This document shows, in pieces, positions 56,501 through 64,000 of a stretch of 64,000 nt of DNA (its first letter is position 1; each line of letters opens with the position of its first letter). The notes below the pieces were generated by a model, which worked only from the letters and a program-made list of their open reading frames with translations, searched no databases and had not been told where the DNA came from. Position numbers and translations under genes: made by a program. The DNA comes from Bradyrhizobium sp. CCBAU 51627 (lineage in GTDB: Bacteria > Pseudomonadota > Alphaproteobacteria > Rhizobiales > Xanthobacteraceae): contig NZ_LBJG01000091.1 of assembly GCF_028128765.1 (NCBI RefSeq), positions 124,001-188,000 of the forward strand, written 5' to 3'.

Positions 56501-59500
56501 CGGGACTGGTCATCGAGGGACCTCCCGGAACCGGCAAGAGCCAGACCATCGTCAACATGGTCGCGGACGCCATCGGCACGGGAAAATCGCTCCTCGTGAT
56601 CTGCCAGAAGCAAGCCGCTCTCGAGGTGGTCCGCAAGCGCTTGGATAAGGAACGCCTGACGGATCGCTTCGTCATGATTACCGATGCCCATCGCGACCGT
56701 GAGCCGATCGTCGGCGCAATCCGTTCGCAAGTCCAGGCTTTGCACAACTTGTCTCCCGGAGGGTCTGCGGCCTGGAAGCGAGAGCGCGATCGCCTCGCCG
56801 CTCGCATCGAGACGCTCGAGACGGAGCTGGACCGTCGCCAGGTTGCACTTCATTCCGTGGATGATCGAACCGGATTGTCCTATCGAACACTGCTCGGCGA
56901 ACTGCTCGAGATCGAAGAAGCAAGCCGGAAACCGATTGAGGCTCCTGAACTCCGCCCTTTGCTGGCAGATCTACATCCCGCGGACGTGGCGAGGATCGAG
57001 GAGAATTGCGGCCCGCTTGCGAAATTCTGGCTGCCGTCGAAATTTGAAGACAATCCGCTGTCCGCCCTCAAGCCGTTCAATCCCGATCGAGGAACCGCGG
57101 CCGCACTGGCCTTGCACCTGCAGGCATTTTTGCAAGCCGACACACGGCGGGACCAGACCGACGCTGAGACGGCGAATTGTCTGAAAATATCGGATGCGGC
57201 GGAATTTCGGTCCTGGCTCGCCGAAGCGGATGAGCTCCGCTCGATCAGCGATTCGGTCTGCGCAAATCTTGCTCGATTGCGGCCGCTGTTTCGGAACGTC
57301 GAGGATGGGACATCGGAAGCTGCGCGCATTCTCAAGAGCCTATCAGCGATTAAAGAAATCCTCTCAGCGCTCGACGGCCCGTCCTACAAGCCGAACTTTT
57401 GCTCCAAGCTCATCGCCTGCAATGAGGAAGAGCTCTGCTCTGCCGAGGAACTCGCGGGCCAAGTTCGCTTGCCGGCAAGCGCCCTACAATGGCTCAACCC
57501 GCTCCATTGGCTGCGCACGCGCCGTGTACGCCAGCTCCTTGCGTCATTGCAGCTCCCGCAAGATAACGACGCCATCAGCTCGTTGTATTATGCGGTCGAG
57601 CTCGAATTGGCCATACGCCAGCCACGGCACGAACTGGAGCAATATTTCACGGTCCTGTTCGGTCGTGCCCCCAATCTGGATTTGTCGCCCGGTAAGCTCG
57701 CCGATTTCGCCGAGCGCGTCGGCGCGTTCCTCAATGGTCTGGGAGGCCTTAATTCCCTCATCGATCGGTGCCCCGACCGGCTCGAGCTCGAGAGAGCGCT
57801 CTCGGCCGGAACGACCGAGGAGCTCGGCACGTTCTTTCAGCGGGCTGAACTCGCGCTCAGAAGGCATGACACGCGAGAGGAGAGCCGTGCCGCATTGGAC
57901 CGGCTCAGGACCTATTTCGACGAACTGTGGCTCGGATCGAGACGCTCGGCGCTCGAGAATGGCCGCTCCAATGCGAGCGCCATTGACCAGATCGTGCAGG
58001 CTCTGCCGTTGCTGAGCAGCTATCAGGAGTATCGACTTCGCTCTTCGCGACTGGGCGACAAGGAGCGTGCAATCTTCGCAGCACTCAGGTCCAGGGAGTC
58101 CGAGCTTTCGGGACTGGCTTCCGAAGACCTCGACGCCTGCATTCGCGCCACTATAGGCCGCGAGGCCCGTTTGGCGTGGAAGGCCGATATGGAGGGTGCG
58201 AATCCTGACGTCTTGTTCGACGCTGACGAGCTAGATGCGAAGGTAAAATCGCTCGCGGAAGCCGACGCGCAGATCCGGCAGTACAACCGGGATCTTCTCG
58301 TCCAAGGTATCGATGCAGCAAAAGTGCGTCCGACCAGCGATTGGGACGCGATCACCAGGCTGCGTGGCCCAAGAGCGCTAAGATTGCGTGAATTCATCGA
58401 TCGCGCCGCTCCGCTCGGTCTTTTCGCGCTCCGGCCGGTCTGGCTCATGACGCCAGATGTCGCAAGCCGCGTGCTGCAACCTCGCGCGGGACTGTTCGAT
58501 ACCGTCATCTTTGACGAGGCTTCGCAGATGCCGGTTGAGTATGCGCTGCCCTCGCTGTTTCGCAGCAGGCTCGTCGTCGTCAGCGGCGACGAGAAGCAGA
58601 TGCCGCCGACATCCTTCTTCGCCAGCAAGGTCGAGAACGACGAAGCGGCAATATTCGACGGTGAAGAACCAGAAGAAGGAGCCAGCGAGGAGGAACGCGA
58701 AGCCTTCGCGGAGACGTGGAATCGGAGAGAGATCAAGGATTGTCCCGATCTCCTCCAACTCGCTCGCTCCGTGCTTCGGACCCGTACTCTGCAGGTGCAC
58801 TATCGTTCGAAATATCGAGAGCTGATATCATTCTCGAACGCATCGTTCTACGCCAACGGCCTTAGCGTCCCCGTTCGCCATCCCGTAGAGACAATCCGCA
58901 GGCTCAAGCCGATCGAAGTCGTGCGCTCGGACGGCACTTACAAGGCCCAGACGAACCAGAAGGAAGCCAGCGATATCGTACAACACCTATCGGAGCTTTG
59001 GGAGGATTCATCGCCACCGTCGGTTGGTGTCGTCACATTCAACCGCAAGCAGGCCGACGCCATAGAAGATGCTTTGGAAGATCGCGCCGAAAACGATGCA
59101 GCGTTCCGAGAGGCGTTGATGCGCGAGCGCGAACGTATCGAGCATGGCGAGGACATGGGCTTTTTCGTCAAGAATGTGGAGAACGTGCAAGGCGATGAAC
59201 GTGACATCATCGTTTTCTCCACGACATTCGGCCGCAACGAACACGGCGCTTTCCGCAAGAGCTTCGGCGCGCTAGGCCACGCCGGCGGCGAGCGCCGCCT
59301 GAATGTCGCAGTAACACGTGCGAGAGAAAAGGTGGTCATCGTCACATCCATGCCGATATCGGAGATATCGGACCTGTTGACGAGGCGGAGCGGTCCCAGG
59401 GTGCCGCGCGACTATCTGCAAGCCTACCTCGAATATGCCAGGACGGTATCTGATGGTCTTGCAGAGTCCGGAAAGACGCTCCTGGACCGGATGGTAACCG

Positions 59501-59868
59501 AACCACGTCCGCACCACGAAGCTGGACATCATGAGGACGACGGCTTCACCAGGTCCGTCGAAGCCTTTCTGGAAGCAAATGGCTATAAGCCCAGTCGGGC
59601 TCGCGATGGCGGCGCATTCAGCCTTGATTTTGCCGTGACCGATCCCCGGACCGGCCTCTACGCGATAGGCGTCGAATGCGATGCGCCGCGACACCAATTG
59701 CTTCAAAGAGCGCGTGCTCGCGAGATCTGGCGCCCCAATGTGTTGGGAAGAGCCGTTCCTTATGTCCATAGAGTTTCGTCGTATGCTTGGACTCATGCTG
59801 GAGACGCCGAACGCCTCCGGCTCAAGAACGCTGTCGAGCACGCGCTCCGTGGGGGAGGATTGCAATGA
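53596..59868 (+). CDS. Giant zinc-ribbon/pseudokinase/DUF4011-like/SF1 helicase/nuclease fusion
   Basis: About 2,090 residues. In order: two zinc-ribbon-like pairs (LCPNCNTERP, CRNGHQG...CSLCGEP; residues 5-80). A protein-kinase fold follows (110-355) with HRDLRPSVV and MAPEAI but GGFG for DFG and no Lys in strand 3. A DUF4011-like part (DGLFMGFPFLIMRD, about 755-830) comes next. The SF1 (DNA2/NAM7, Upf1-like) helicase has Walker A EGPPGTGKSQT (near 974), DEASQMP (near 1637), LQVHYRSKYREL, VENVQGDERDIIVFS and NVAVTRAREK (near 1903). A C-terminal PD-(D/E)xK-like nuclease (LDFAV...GVECDAPRH, 2005-2030) ends it. ATG 53596 lies 9 bases past the previous stop; a TTG at 53590 is alternative. Confidence 0.92.
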   Translation: MIRLCPNCNTERPVSEIFCEGTLNGQTCGWDLSVVDITPAGSARPRPNPAVIPLPSAPTCRNGHQGAPGDLICSLCGEPIIEGDEAPSPTEPIPTPQPAPASGQETVVDGWHLLDRIASSSTVRERFVATRASDAQRGILTLYAIGSEPDQAIYDLLLKLPRDHVPEFFATGRWQDRAYEVAEEFKDGTLADFAVDRADPASLATLVGELAKAVHALTEAGLRHRDLRPSVVFVRSKEPLDLVVGGFGSARLSEFDLDIVSPLETTRYMAPEAIAGGVAPASDWWSMGMILLEKITQGACFAGINEQAFLIHILTNGVHLPESLDERTNTLLRGLLARDRRQRWQWKEVQAWLRGESVSAPAPDTAADTEGGSSISLGGKQYRSANMFALAAAEAANWDQAKALVLRGAVASWTAEAGFEAAVAAGLRQILRTDDLQEDLKLSISLKTLNPSMPLIVRGNIVTPGWLLDHPSDGYSLITGPAPDLLRKIDSDDWLWRLKVRSDTVRKRLDQLEIAVDEDALRVHLLSTSMARLAALWEERRRLFPDTDHAGVAALTERRISAEEDLVILLSATSNQFRSVAEVIEEAEKEASTAGLGHFSAGEATTLLGRPRREIYQAIDERIQNFARCGIKDVDEWADQFRLDRRMPLGRALALLCVPAETWRALPKQGYVSTILDFFAKRISGGVLRGPLTRMLIGKSARIDLTELDTPRVPATDILDQLLGRTNRIVNVDPAAFADDDGLERRLRSLHSHALLYRRDTGIDGLFMGFPFLIMRDHRPNAKPRIAPVLLWPVRVNPEVGNRGHITLSYGRERNPDTEIEHVLVNPALEGMVGIAEARRWQEAANELLTHASLSVQAVMDAFSRLAKPVGSELTALPGKDLEVGAQERQLVPAAVLFHLAFMGQAVMKDLETLRGLPPTATALEAALRLNEQQAAPSASPPVKEADRYFTADSDPSQEAAVLDARQAPGLVIEGPPGTGKSQTIVNMVADAIGTGKSLLVICQKQAALEVVRKRLDKERLTDRFVMITDAHRDREPIVGAIRSQVQALHNLSPGGSAAWKRERDRLAARIETLETELDRRQVALHSVDDRTGLSYRTLLGELLEIEEASRKPIEAPELRPLLADLHPADVARIEENCGPLAKFWLPSKFEDNPLSALKPFNPDRGTAAALALHLQAFLQADTRRDQTDAETANCLKISDAAEFRSWLAEADELRSISDSVCANLARLRPLFRNVEDGTSEAARILKSLSAIKEILSALDGPSYKPNFCSKLIACNEEELCSAEELAGQVRLPASALQWLNPLHWLRTRRVRQLLASLQLPQDNDAISSLYYAVELELAIRQPRHELEQYFTVLFGRAPNLDLSPGKLADFAERVGAFLNGLGGLNSLIDRCPDRLELERALSAGTTEELGTFFQRAELALRRHDTREESRAALDRLRTYFDELWLGSRRSALENGRSNASAIDQIVQALPLLSSYQEYRLRSSRLGDKERAIFAALRSRESELSGLASEDLDACIRATIGREARLAWKADMEGANPDVLFDADELDAKVKSLAEADAQIRQYNRDLLVQGIDAAKVRPTSDWDAITRLRGPRALRLREFIDRAAPLGLFALRPVWLMTPDVASRVLQPRAGLFDTVIFDEASQMPVEYALPSLFRSRLVVVSGDEKQMPPTSFFASKVENDEAAIFDGEEPEEGASEEEREAFAETWNRREIKDCPDLLQLARSVLRTRTLQVHYRSKYRELISFSNASFYANGLSVPVRHPVETIRRLKPIEVVRSDGTYKAQTNQKEASDIVQHLSELWEDSSPPSVGVVTFNRKQADAIEDALEDRAENDAAFREALMRERERIEHGEDMGFFVKNVENVQGDERDIIVFSTTFGRNEHGAFRKSFGALGHAGGERRLNVAVTRAREKVVIVTSMPISEISDLLTRRSGPRVPRDYLQAYLEYARTVSDGLAESGKTLLDRMVTEPRPHHEAGHHEDDGFTRSVEAFLEANGYKPSRARDGGAFSLDFAVTDPRTGLYAIGVECDAPRHQLLQRARAREIWRPNVLGRAVPYVHRVSSYAWTHAGDAERLRLKNAVEHALRGGGLQ

Positions 59869-61229
59869 GCGGACCCAAAGCATTCAGGATCGTTACCCGA
59901 GCAGAGATCATCGCCATCTGTCGTCGCAACCTGGCGCGGCTTGACTGCGCGATCGAAAGCTGGACGTCCGCCGGCAGGCGCAACGGAACGATCGAGCAGA
60001 AGGAGATCGAGAATGTCACAGCCCGGCGGGACGCGCTTCATCGCCTGCTCGAGGCAGATCGTTTCACCGAACTCCAGAAACAGGTTGCCGCCGAGATCGC
60101 CTTCCTTCAGGCGGACTCCGAACGCCGGGTCGAAAGGGTTGCCGAAATGGAGGTCCGTTCGAAGCGTGGTTTGAGGCGCTCCAAAGCCGCGGCCGAGGCA
60201 CTGCTGCAGAGGCTACAAGCCTTGAAAGTCGAAATTCCCACCGACATTCGAAGCGAGCTCAGTGACTCGAACGGATCTTCCGAGCGCCTGGAAGCGGCGA
60301 TGGCAAAGGCGCTGCTGCTGCTTCCTTCTCAGGCGGCACAAAAAGCAACAGACCGCCAACGCGAGCTTGCTACTCGCCTGGGCGCCGGCGAACGCCGCGC
60401 CACGCTGCAGGAATGGATTGCCAGGCAAGCTCAGGAGATGGAGGATCCTGCCTTGGGACGCGTCGATACTCTTCTCGGCGAGTTGCGTGGGCTTGGCATC
60501 GATCCCTCCCCATTCTCGGACCGTGTCGCGCTCTTGGAAGCAGAGCCGTCGGCTCGAAGATCACTTATCGCAGATAGCCTTCTGTTGGACTTGGCCGCGG
60601 CCGTGAAGGATGGCCGCGCCAGCGCGCGACTAGCCGACGAGCTTCGGGCGCGACGCGCCGAGCTTTCCGGGATGAAGTCAGCGGAGGCTACCTCGTTGGT
60701 GAGCGAAATCGAGGACGCCCTCGCCTCCCCATTGCCCAGCAACCGGCAAGAACTCGTCAAACGCGCCGACGTTCTCATCGAGGAAGAATTCAAGGCGATG
60801 GCCGCGGCGGAGCGCAGGCGCGCGGTGCTCGAGGGTCTTGCCAGCCTGGGATACGAAGTATCGGAGGGAATGGCGACCGCCTGGGTCCAGAACGGCCGGA
60901 TTGTCCTTCGTAAGGCGGCCAATCCTGGTTACGGAGTAGAGCTCTTGGGCGGATCGAGATCGGATCTCCTCCAGGTGCGTGCCGTAGGTATCGGCAGCTC
61001 GGCCGAAGCTCGCGATGCAAATCGTGACCACGACATGGAAACGATCTGGTGCGGCGAGTTCGATCGGCTGAAGGCGTTGGTCGCTAAAGCAGGCGGAAAC
61101 GTTACTATGGAATTCGCAAGGCCAGTCGGTCAATTCCCTTTGAAGATCGTCTCAGATCCGGGTGCAAGCCAAGAAGCGGAAGTTGCTGAAAGATCATATC
61201 GATCGGTGCCAGCGAACCGGCCCACTTAG
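59865..61229 (+). CDS. Coiled-coil protein, fourth gene of the conflict operon
   Basis: A 454-residue protein rich in Ala, Arg, Glu and Leu. Residues 20-330 form long amphipathic helices (KQVAAEIAFLQADSERRVER, AAAEALLQRLQALK, ADELRARRAELSGM) typical of coiled coils. The C-terminal 130 residues are mixed (GLASLGYEVSEGMATAWVQN, VELLGGSRSDLLQVRAVGIG) and look like a small globular domain. No catalytic motif was recognised. Its ATG overlaps the stop of the giant fusion gene (ATGA), with a strong GGGGGAGG ribosome site. So all four genes are physically coupled. A structural or sensor role around the helicase is likely, but this is inference only. Confidence 0.85.
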   Translation: MSGPKAFRIVTRAEIIAICRRNLARLDCAIESWTSAGRRNGTIEQKEIENVTARRDALHRLLEADRFTELQKQVAAEIAFLQADSERRVERVAEMEVRSKRGLRRSKAAAEALLQRLQALKVEIPTDIRSELSDSNGSSERLEAAMAKALLLLPSQAAQKATDRQRELATRLGAGERRATLQEWIARQAQEMEDPALGRVDTLLGELRGLGIDPSPFSDRVALLEAEPSARRSLIADSLLLDLAAAVKDGRASARLADELRARRAELSGMKSAEATSLVSEIEDALASPLPSNRQELVKRADVLIEEEFKAMAAAERRRAVLEGLASLGYEVSEGMATAWVQNGRIVLRKAANPGYGVELLGGSRSDLLQVRAVGIGSSAEARDANRDHDMETIWCGEFDRLKALVAKAGGNVTMEFARPVGQFPLKIVSDPGASQEAEVAERSYRSVPANRPT

Positions 61230-61723
61230 CAATTGCGAGAAGCCAGCTGCAATCTAACAGAGATGATCTCGCAAATCTCCGCGAAGATCACACTGACCTG
61301 AGTCTTCCCTGTGCGCGGTCGAGAGCTGCTGCGGCAACTCCTTTATAGCCGTCCCTTATGATCAGACTATCGATTGCCCCGCGCACAAATTCCAGTTCAG
61401 CGGAATGATTGACGCTTTCTGCAGCGATAATGCGCGGCTGATGGATTCAACTTGTTGCCGGGAACTGTTCCCGATGGGCTCAAGGACTTCATCGAGCTCG
61501 TCCTTGCCGCACTGCGCCGAAGGGGCAAATTCAGGCCCCAATACTGCGGTCAAACATTAACTGAGAACTTCGGTCTCAACCGGCCAATCAGTCGGTTTGC
61601 GCAAATAGAGGCGAGAACGAGCGTCTCTTTGCGACCAGCTCTCGCCTGTGATTAGGCTCTCTTTGCGCCGCGCGCAAATTCGGATCTAGCTTTGTCGATC
61701 TCCGCCACGCCAAGCGCAACGAA
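61230..61723. other. Gene-free convergent region
   Basis: About 490 bases between the ends of the four-gene operon and a leftward membrane-protein gene. Short frames only. No clear hairpin terminator with T tract. Confidence 0.35.
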
Positions 61724-62304
61724 CTACTTCAACCACACACCGATGATTGTACCGAGAGAGCCGAAAGCCCATTTTTCTTGATCGGCATTATATCTCTTCG
61801 AGAGAATGATGATCAGGCTAACAATAAGAACGATGATGCTTATGACAGGCTTCATCAATTGCTGCGCAAACTCGTACCATGGCCTAATCTCGTCTAGGAC
61901 AGACTTTGCATTCTGATTTTGCTTCGAGAGATCTTTCAAGCGGGCGAGCGTCTCATCTAGTTCTGCTCGTACCTTTGCATCCTCCACTTTCACAACCTGT
62001 TGGATGTTCTGAGTGGTCGTTTTGACAACAGGGATACAAACGGGCGGAAGCTTGATACCGCCGAGATTAATGTCGGGTGACCTGCATTCCGTTGTCACGG
62101 TCTGAGTCGGAACCGCCACAGTTTTCGTTTGCTCAGCGGTTAGGTTCTTCTGCAGCTCCTGTAATCGTGTTTCGTAACCTGCCCGTACCTGAGCGATTTT
62201 TTCGCTGTCCGCCTGAAGCTGATTCAAAGCTCGAACATAGAAATAAGATATCCCCCGATAGTCAGGACTACCAAAAGGGTTCCCCAAAAGAGTGTTTTTG
62301 CCAT
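61724..62304 (-). pseudogene. Frameshifted membrane protein with C-terminal anchor
   Basis: From ATG 62304, which has a perfect GGAGGAG ribosome site, the frame encodes a membrane segment (AKTLFWGTLLVVLTIGGYLI) and then meets a stop near 62230. One base away the frame continues as NQLQADSEKIAQVRAGYETR, a coiled coil, a Cys-containing linker (TTECRSPDINLGGIKLPPVC), a second helical part and a C-terminal membrane helix (PVISIIVLIVSLIIIL). Together they make about 190 residues. Thus a single indel seems to have broken a two-membrane-helix envelope protein, or the read has an error. The TTG-initiated long frame to 62404 is not the real start. Function unknown. Confidence 0.6.
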
Positions 62305-62677
62305 GGGTGTGCTCCTCCAACAAAGTCAACCCAGCAAGAAACCAGCGCAACAAAAAAGGCGCTACGGAAATGACGATGTCATGCCGTTGCGTTGGTGACC
62401 CCAAGAAATCATTTCGGCGTTTGGCCTATTGGATCGGCTCACTGCATTGCGCTATTTAGTCGGTATCAGAGCATAGTGACATCGAGTACGCTCCGAGGAA
62501 GCGTTGATTTCAGGACCGAACGACCAGCATCCGTCCGGAATAAAATGGCAAGATCGCTTCGCTGAAGCCACTGATCAACGGCTTGCCAAACCGGGCCTTC
62601 AGTGCGCGAATATTTCCGGACATGAGCTCGCTCGGCTTTTGAGCTTGACAGCGCCTCCGGCGATCACACGGTGCGCC
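62305..62677. other. Short gene-free stretch
   Basis: About 370 bases between two leftward genes. A plus frame at 62504-62749 overlaps the small gene antisense and is not supported. Nothing else seen. Confidence 0.3.
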
Positions 62678-62935
62678 TCAACCGTTGCGGATTTCTGCTG
62701 GCACCTCATTGGCACTTACCTCGTGGCAGTTGCCGTAGGTGCAGTCTGATCGAAGGGAGCATTCCAGCCATGACCCATCAGCTTGCCTAAGCCACTTGAG
62801 CGGCGGCTTATTACAACGCGCAACTCTGTCAGCCAGAGCATTCGTTGCCGGATCAGCCGACAGAGAGTCAGGCACGACTTCCGCGCCGGTTTTTCTAGCT
62901 TTCTTGACGGCGCGCTTTTTCGTTTTCTTGGCCAT
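62678..62935 (-). CDS. Small lysine-rich hypothetical protein
   Basis: An 85-residue protein from ATG 62935 with a GGAGG ribosome site. The N-terminus is a basic tract (MAKKTKKRAVKKARKTG), suited to nucleic-acid or membrane-surface binding. The C-terminal half has LKWLRQADGSWLECSLRSDC and GNCHEVSANE with three Cys and a His that might bind metal or form disulphides. No known family recognised. It is 37 bases downstream of the lipoprotein gene on the same strand, so probably co-transcribed. Confidence 0.65.
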   Translation of the reverse strand: MAKKTKKRAVKKARKTGAEVVPDSLSADPATNALADRVARCNKPPLKWLRQADGSWLECSLRSDCTYGNCHEVSANEVPAEIRNG

Positions 62936-62972
62936 TATAATCCTCCGATCAAAGATCTACATCTATAGATGT

Positions 62973-63794
62973 CTATTGGCCCAGGGCGCTCTTGAAGCCA
63001 GTCGTAATGCCGCTGGTCAACTGCGAAGCAATATGCGTACTTTCGCCGATTGGGATTAGGAAATTTCCGCTCTGCGTTTTATCCAGCGGCGCGAAGGTCA
63101 CCACCAGGTCATGCTTGCGATTGCGCAAAGCCGACAACAAGTTGCCACTTTGGTTGAACGTCGCTCGCACGAGCTTCCATGCAGGAGTAATGGTTCCGCT
63201 AGTATCGATTTCGAAAGTTACTTGATGGGAAAGAACATTTTGCTTAGCGACGCTCGTGATTTGCCCTGTCGCGACACCATTGACCATCGCGTCAAGCCAT
63301 TCTGCCAATTTCAAGTCGCTCTGAATTAGTAATGAGTCGGTTGGCGCCGTGGTGTCACGCTCACATCTTCCGTTTGGCCCGAGATAGAGCTCGCTCACCT
63401 TGTAATAGAAGTTTACTTTATCTACACGGGTCGCATCTGCTGATCCATTAAATGCGCCGCTTAAACTGAAGATGGACGAAGGTGGCGAGGGAGGGAACCA
63501 AACAGCCGTCGGATTAGCCGTCGACTTCTCTTCAAGCTGAATAGTGAGGGCGACCTGAGCGCCCCACTTGCGCAAGAAAAGAGCATCAGATGAACCGGCT
63601 CTTGCGTTGAGAACCCGGGTAACGGCATCCTCAAGCTCGCAATGAACACTTCGAACGATTGCCTGCACCAAAGCATTATTGGAGGCGTATGACCCACCGT
63701 TAGGAAAATCGCGGATCTCTGGGACGCGTAACCCGCATCCGGCAAGCACACAACCAGCGATAAGTGCGATCAAATTGACTCCCGGCCTCAACAT
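62973..63794 (-). CDS. Putative lipoprotein
   Basis: A 273-residue exported protein. The N-terminus is a lipoprotein signal (NLIALIAGCVLAGCGL) with lipobox LAGC and lipidated Cys at about residue 19. The mature part is beta-rich and polar, with no recognised enzyme motif (for example KVNFYYKVSELYLGPNGRC, SHQVTFEIDTSGTITPAWKL). The Asp/Glu after Cys is absent, so outer-membrane sorting is expected. ATG 63794 is the first start. It is the first gene of a likely unit with the small lysine-rich protein and perhaps the broken membrane protein. I do not recognise a family. Confidence 0.75.
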   Translation of the reverse strand: MLRPGVNLIALIAGCVLAGCGLRVPEIRDFPNGGSYASNNALVQAIVRSVHCELEDAVTRVLNARAGSSDALFLRKWGAQVALTIQLEEKSTANPTAVWFPPSPPSSIFSLSGAFNGSADATRVDKVNFYYKVSELYLGPNGRCERDTTAPTDSLLIQSDLKLAEWLDAMVNGVATGQITSVAKQNVLSHQVTFEIDTSGTITPAWKLVRATFNQSGNLLSALRNRKHDLVVTFAPLDKTQSGNFLIPIGESTHIASQLTSGITTGFKSALGQ

Positions 63795-64000
63795 GCCAAA
63801 TCCCCGGGCTTAAAATTTGCAGTGTGCAGGTTTCTAGAGGGGCCGAGGGAGCCACTCCGGTCAACCTGACAAAACTGGTTGTTATCGAATGCCTTTCGGC
63901 CTAAGCGCGCAACTAGCAAAAGTTGAGTTATGGGATTTTATGAACCGACTGTTGCGCCTCCGCCACGGCATTGCACGTTGCGGACAAAGCGGCATGCTGA

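Noticed and set aside
63930..64000. Possible gene start at the right edge on the plus strand
   Set aside because: Only 23 codons are visible, with no clear ribosome site, so it cannot be judged.
1..64000. CRISPR arrays, tRNA or rRNA genes, and att-site repeats
   Set aside because: Looked for regularly spaced repeats, cloverleaf-like segments and conserved rRNA stretches; none seen by eye, though a short tRNA could be missed without a scanner.

Overview
The window looks like an accessory, island-type segment of a Bradyrhizobium (or very close alphaproteobacterial) genome. The evidence is a Bradyrhizobium-type Porin_2 gene at 24.7-26.2 kb, a decayed avidin gene closest in wording to bradavidin at 41.4-41.9 kb, a small conserved Bradyrhizobium-type hypothetical at 42.4 kb, a biotin-synthase fragment beside a panD-like gene, and many frameshifted genes and transposase scraps in high-GC DNA. 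No rRNA, tRNA or CRISPR array was seen. The genus call is an inference from recognised protein wording, not from a search.

Region 1 (1-12.9 kb) is a decaying metabolic region. It holds a truncated (window-edge) class I/II aminotransferase, a multiply frameshifted class III aminotransferase, an unknown 244-residue protein, a crotonase, an EctB-like diaminobutyrate aminotransferase, a two-domain fused CaiB/BaiF CoA-transferase, a broken CHAT protease-like gene, a panD homologue whose pyruvoyl-forming serine is alanine, a bioB N-terminal fragment and a frameshifted LysR regulator.

Region 2 (13-37.9 kb) is mostly intact single genes and small units for small-molecule catabolism. They include MmsA, a CurA-like reductase, a GntR/FCD regulator, a ThDP-dependent enzyme divergent from an SDR around a near-perfect AT-rich palindrome, an NTF2-like protein, a second SDR, a CmcJ/NvfI-type oxygenase, two creatinase/ectoine-hydrolase-like M24 proteins (one overlapping an M20 amidohydrolase), a porin with terminator copies on both sides, a MarR regulator, an alpha/beta-hydrolase lacking its nucleophile, an Asp/Glu racemase, a class II aldolase, TesB, a MaoC-type hydratase and a KamA-type radical SAM aminomutase. 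Together they suggest uptake and breakdown of amino-acid or amide compounds through CoA thioesters, but no single pathway can be proven.

Region 3 (38-42.7 kb) is a graveyard: an IS630 remnant, a TauD-like protein without its distal iron ligand, the avidin pseudogene and long gene-free stretches. Region 4 (42.8-49.8 kb) is a three-gene unit of a membrane patatin and two exported haem proteins, one RoxA-like.

Region 5 (51.1-61.2 kb) is the most interesting part. It is a tightly coupled four-gene operon next to an IS3 remnant, encoding a ClpB-like AAA+ ATPase, a small radical SAM protein, a 2,090-residue zinc-ribbon/pseudokinase/SF1-helicase/nuclease fusion and a coiled-coil protein. It has the hallmarks of a biological-conflict (probably anti-phage) system that I cannot match to a named one. 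Region 6 (61.7-63.8 kb) carries a lipoprotein, a small lysine-rich protein and a frameshifted membrane protein.
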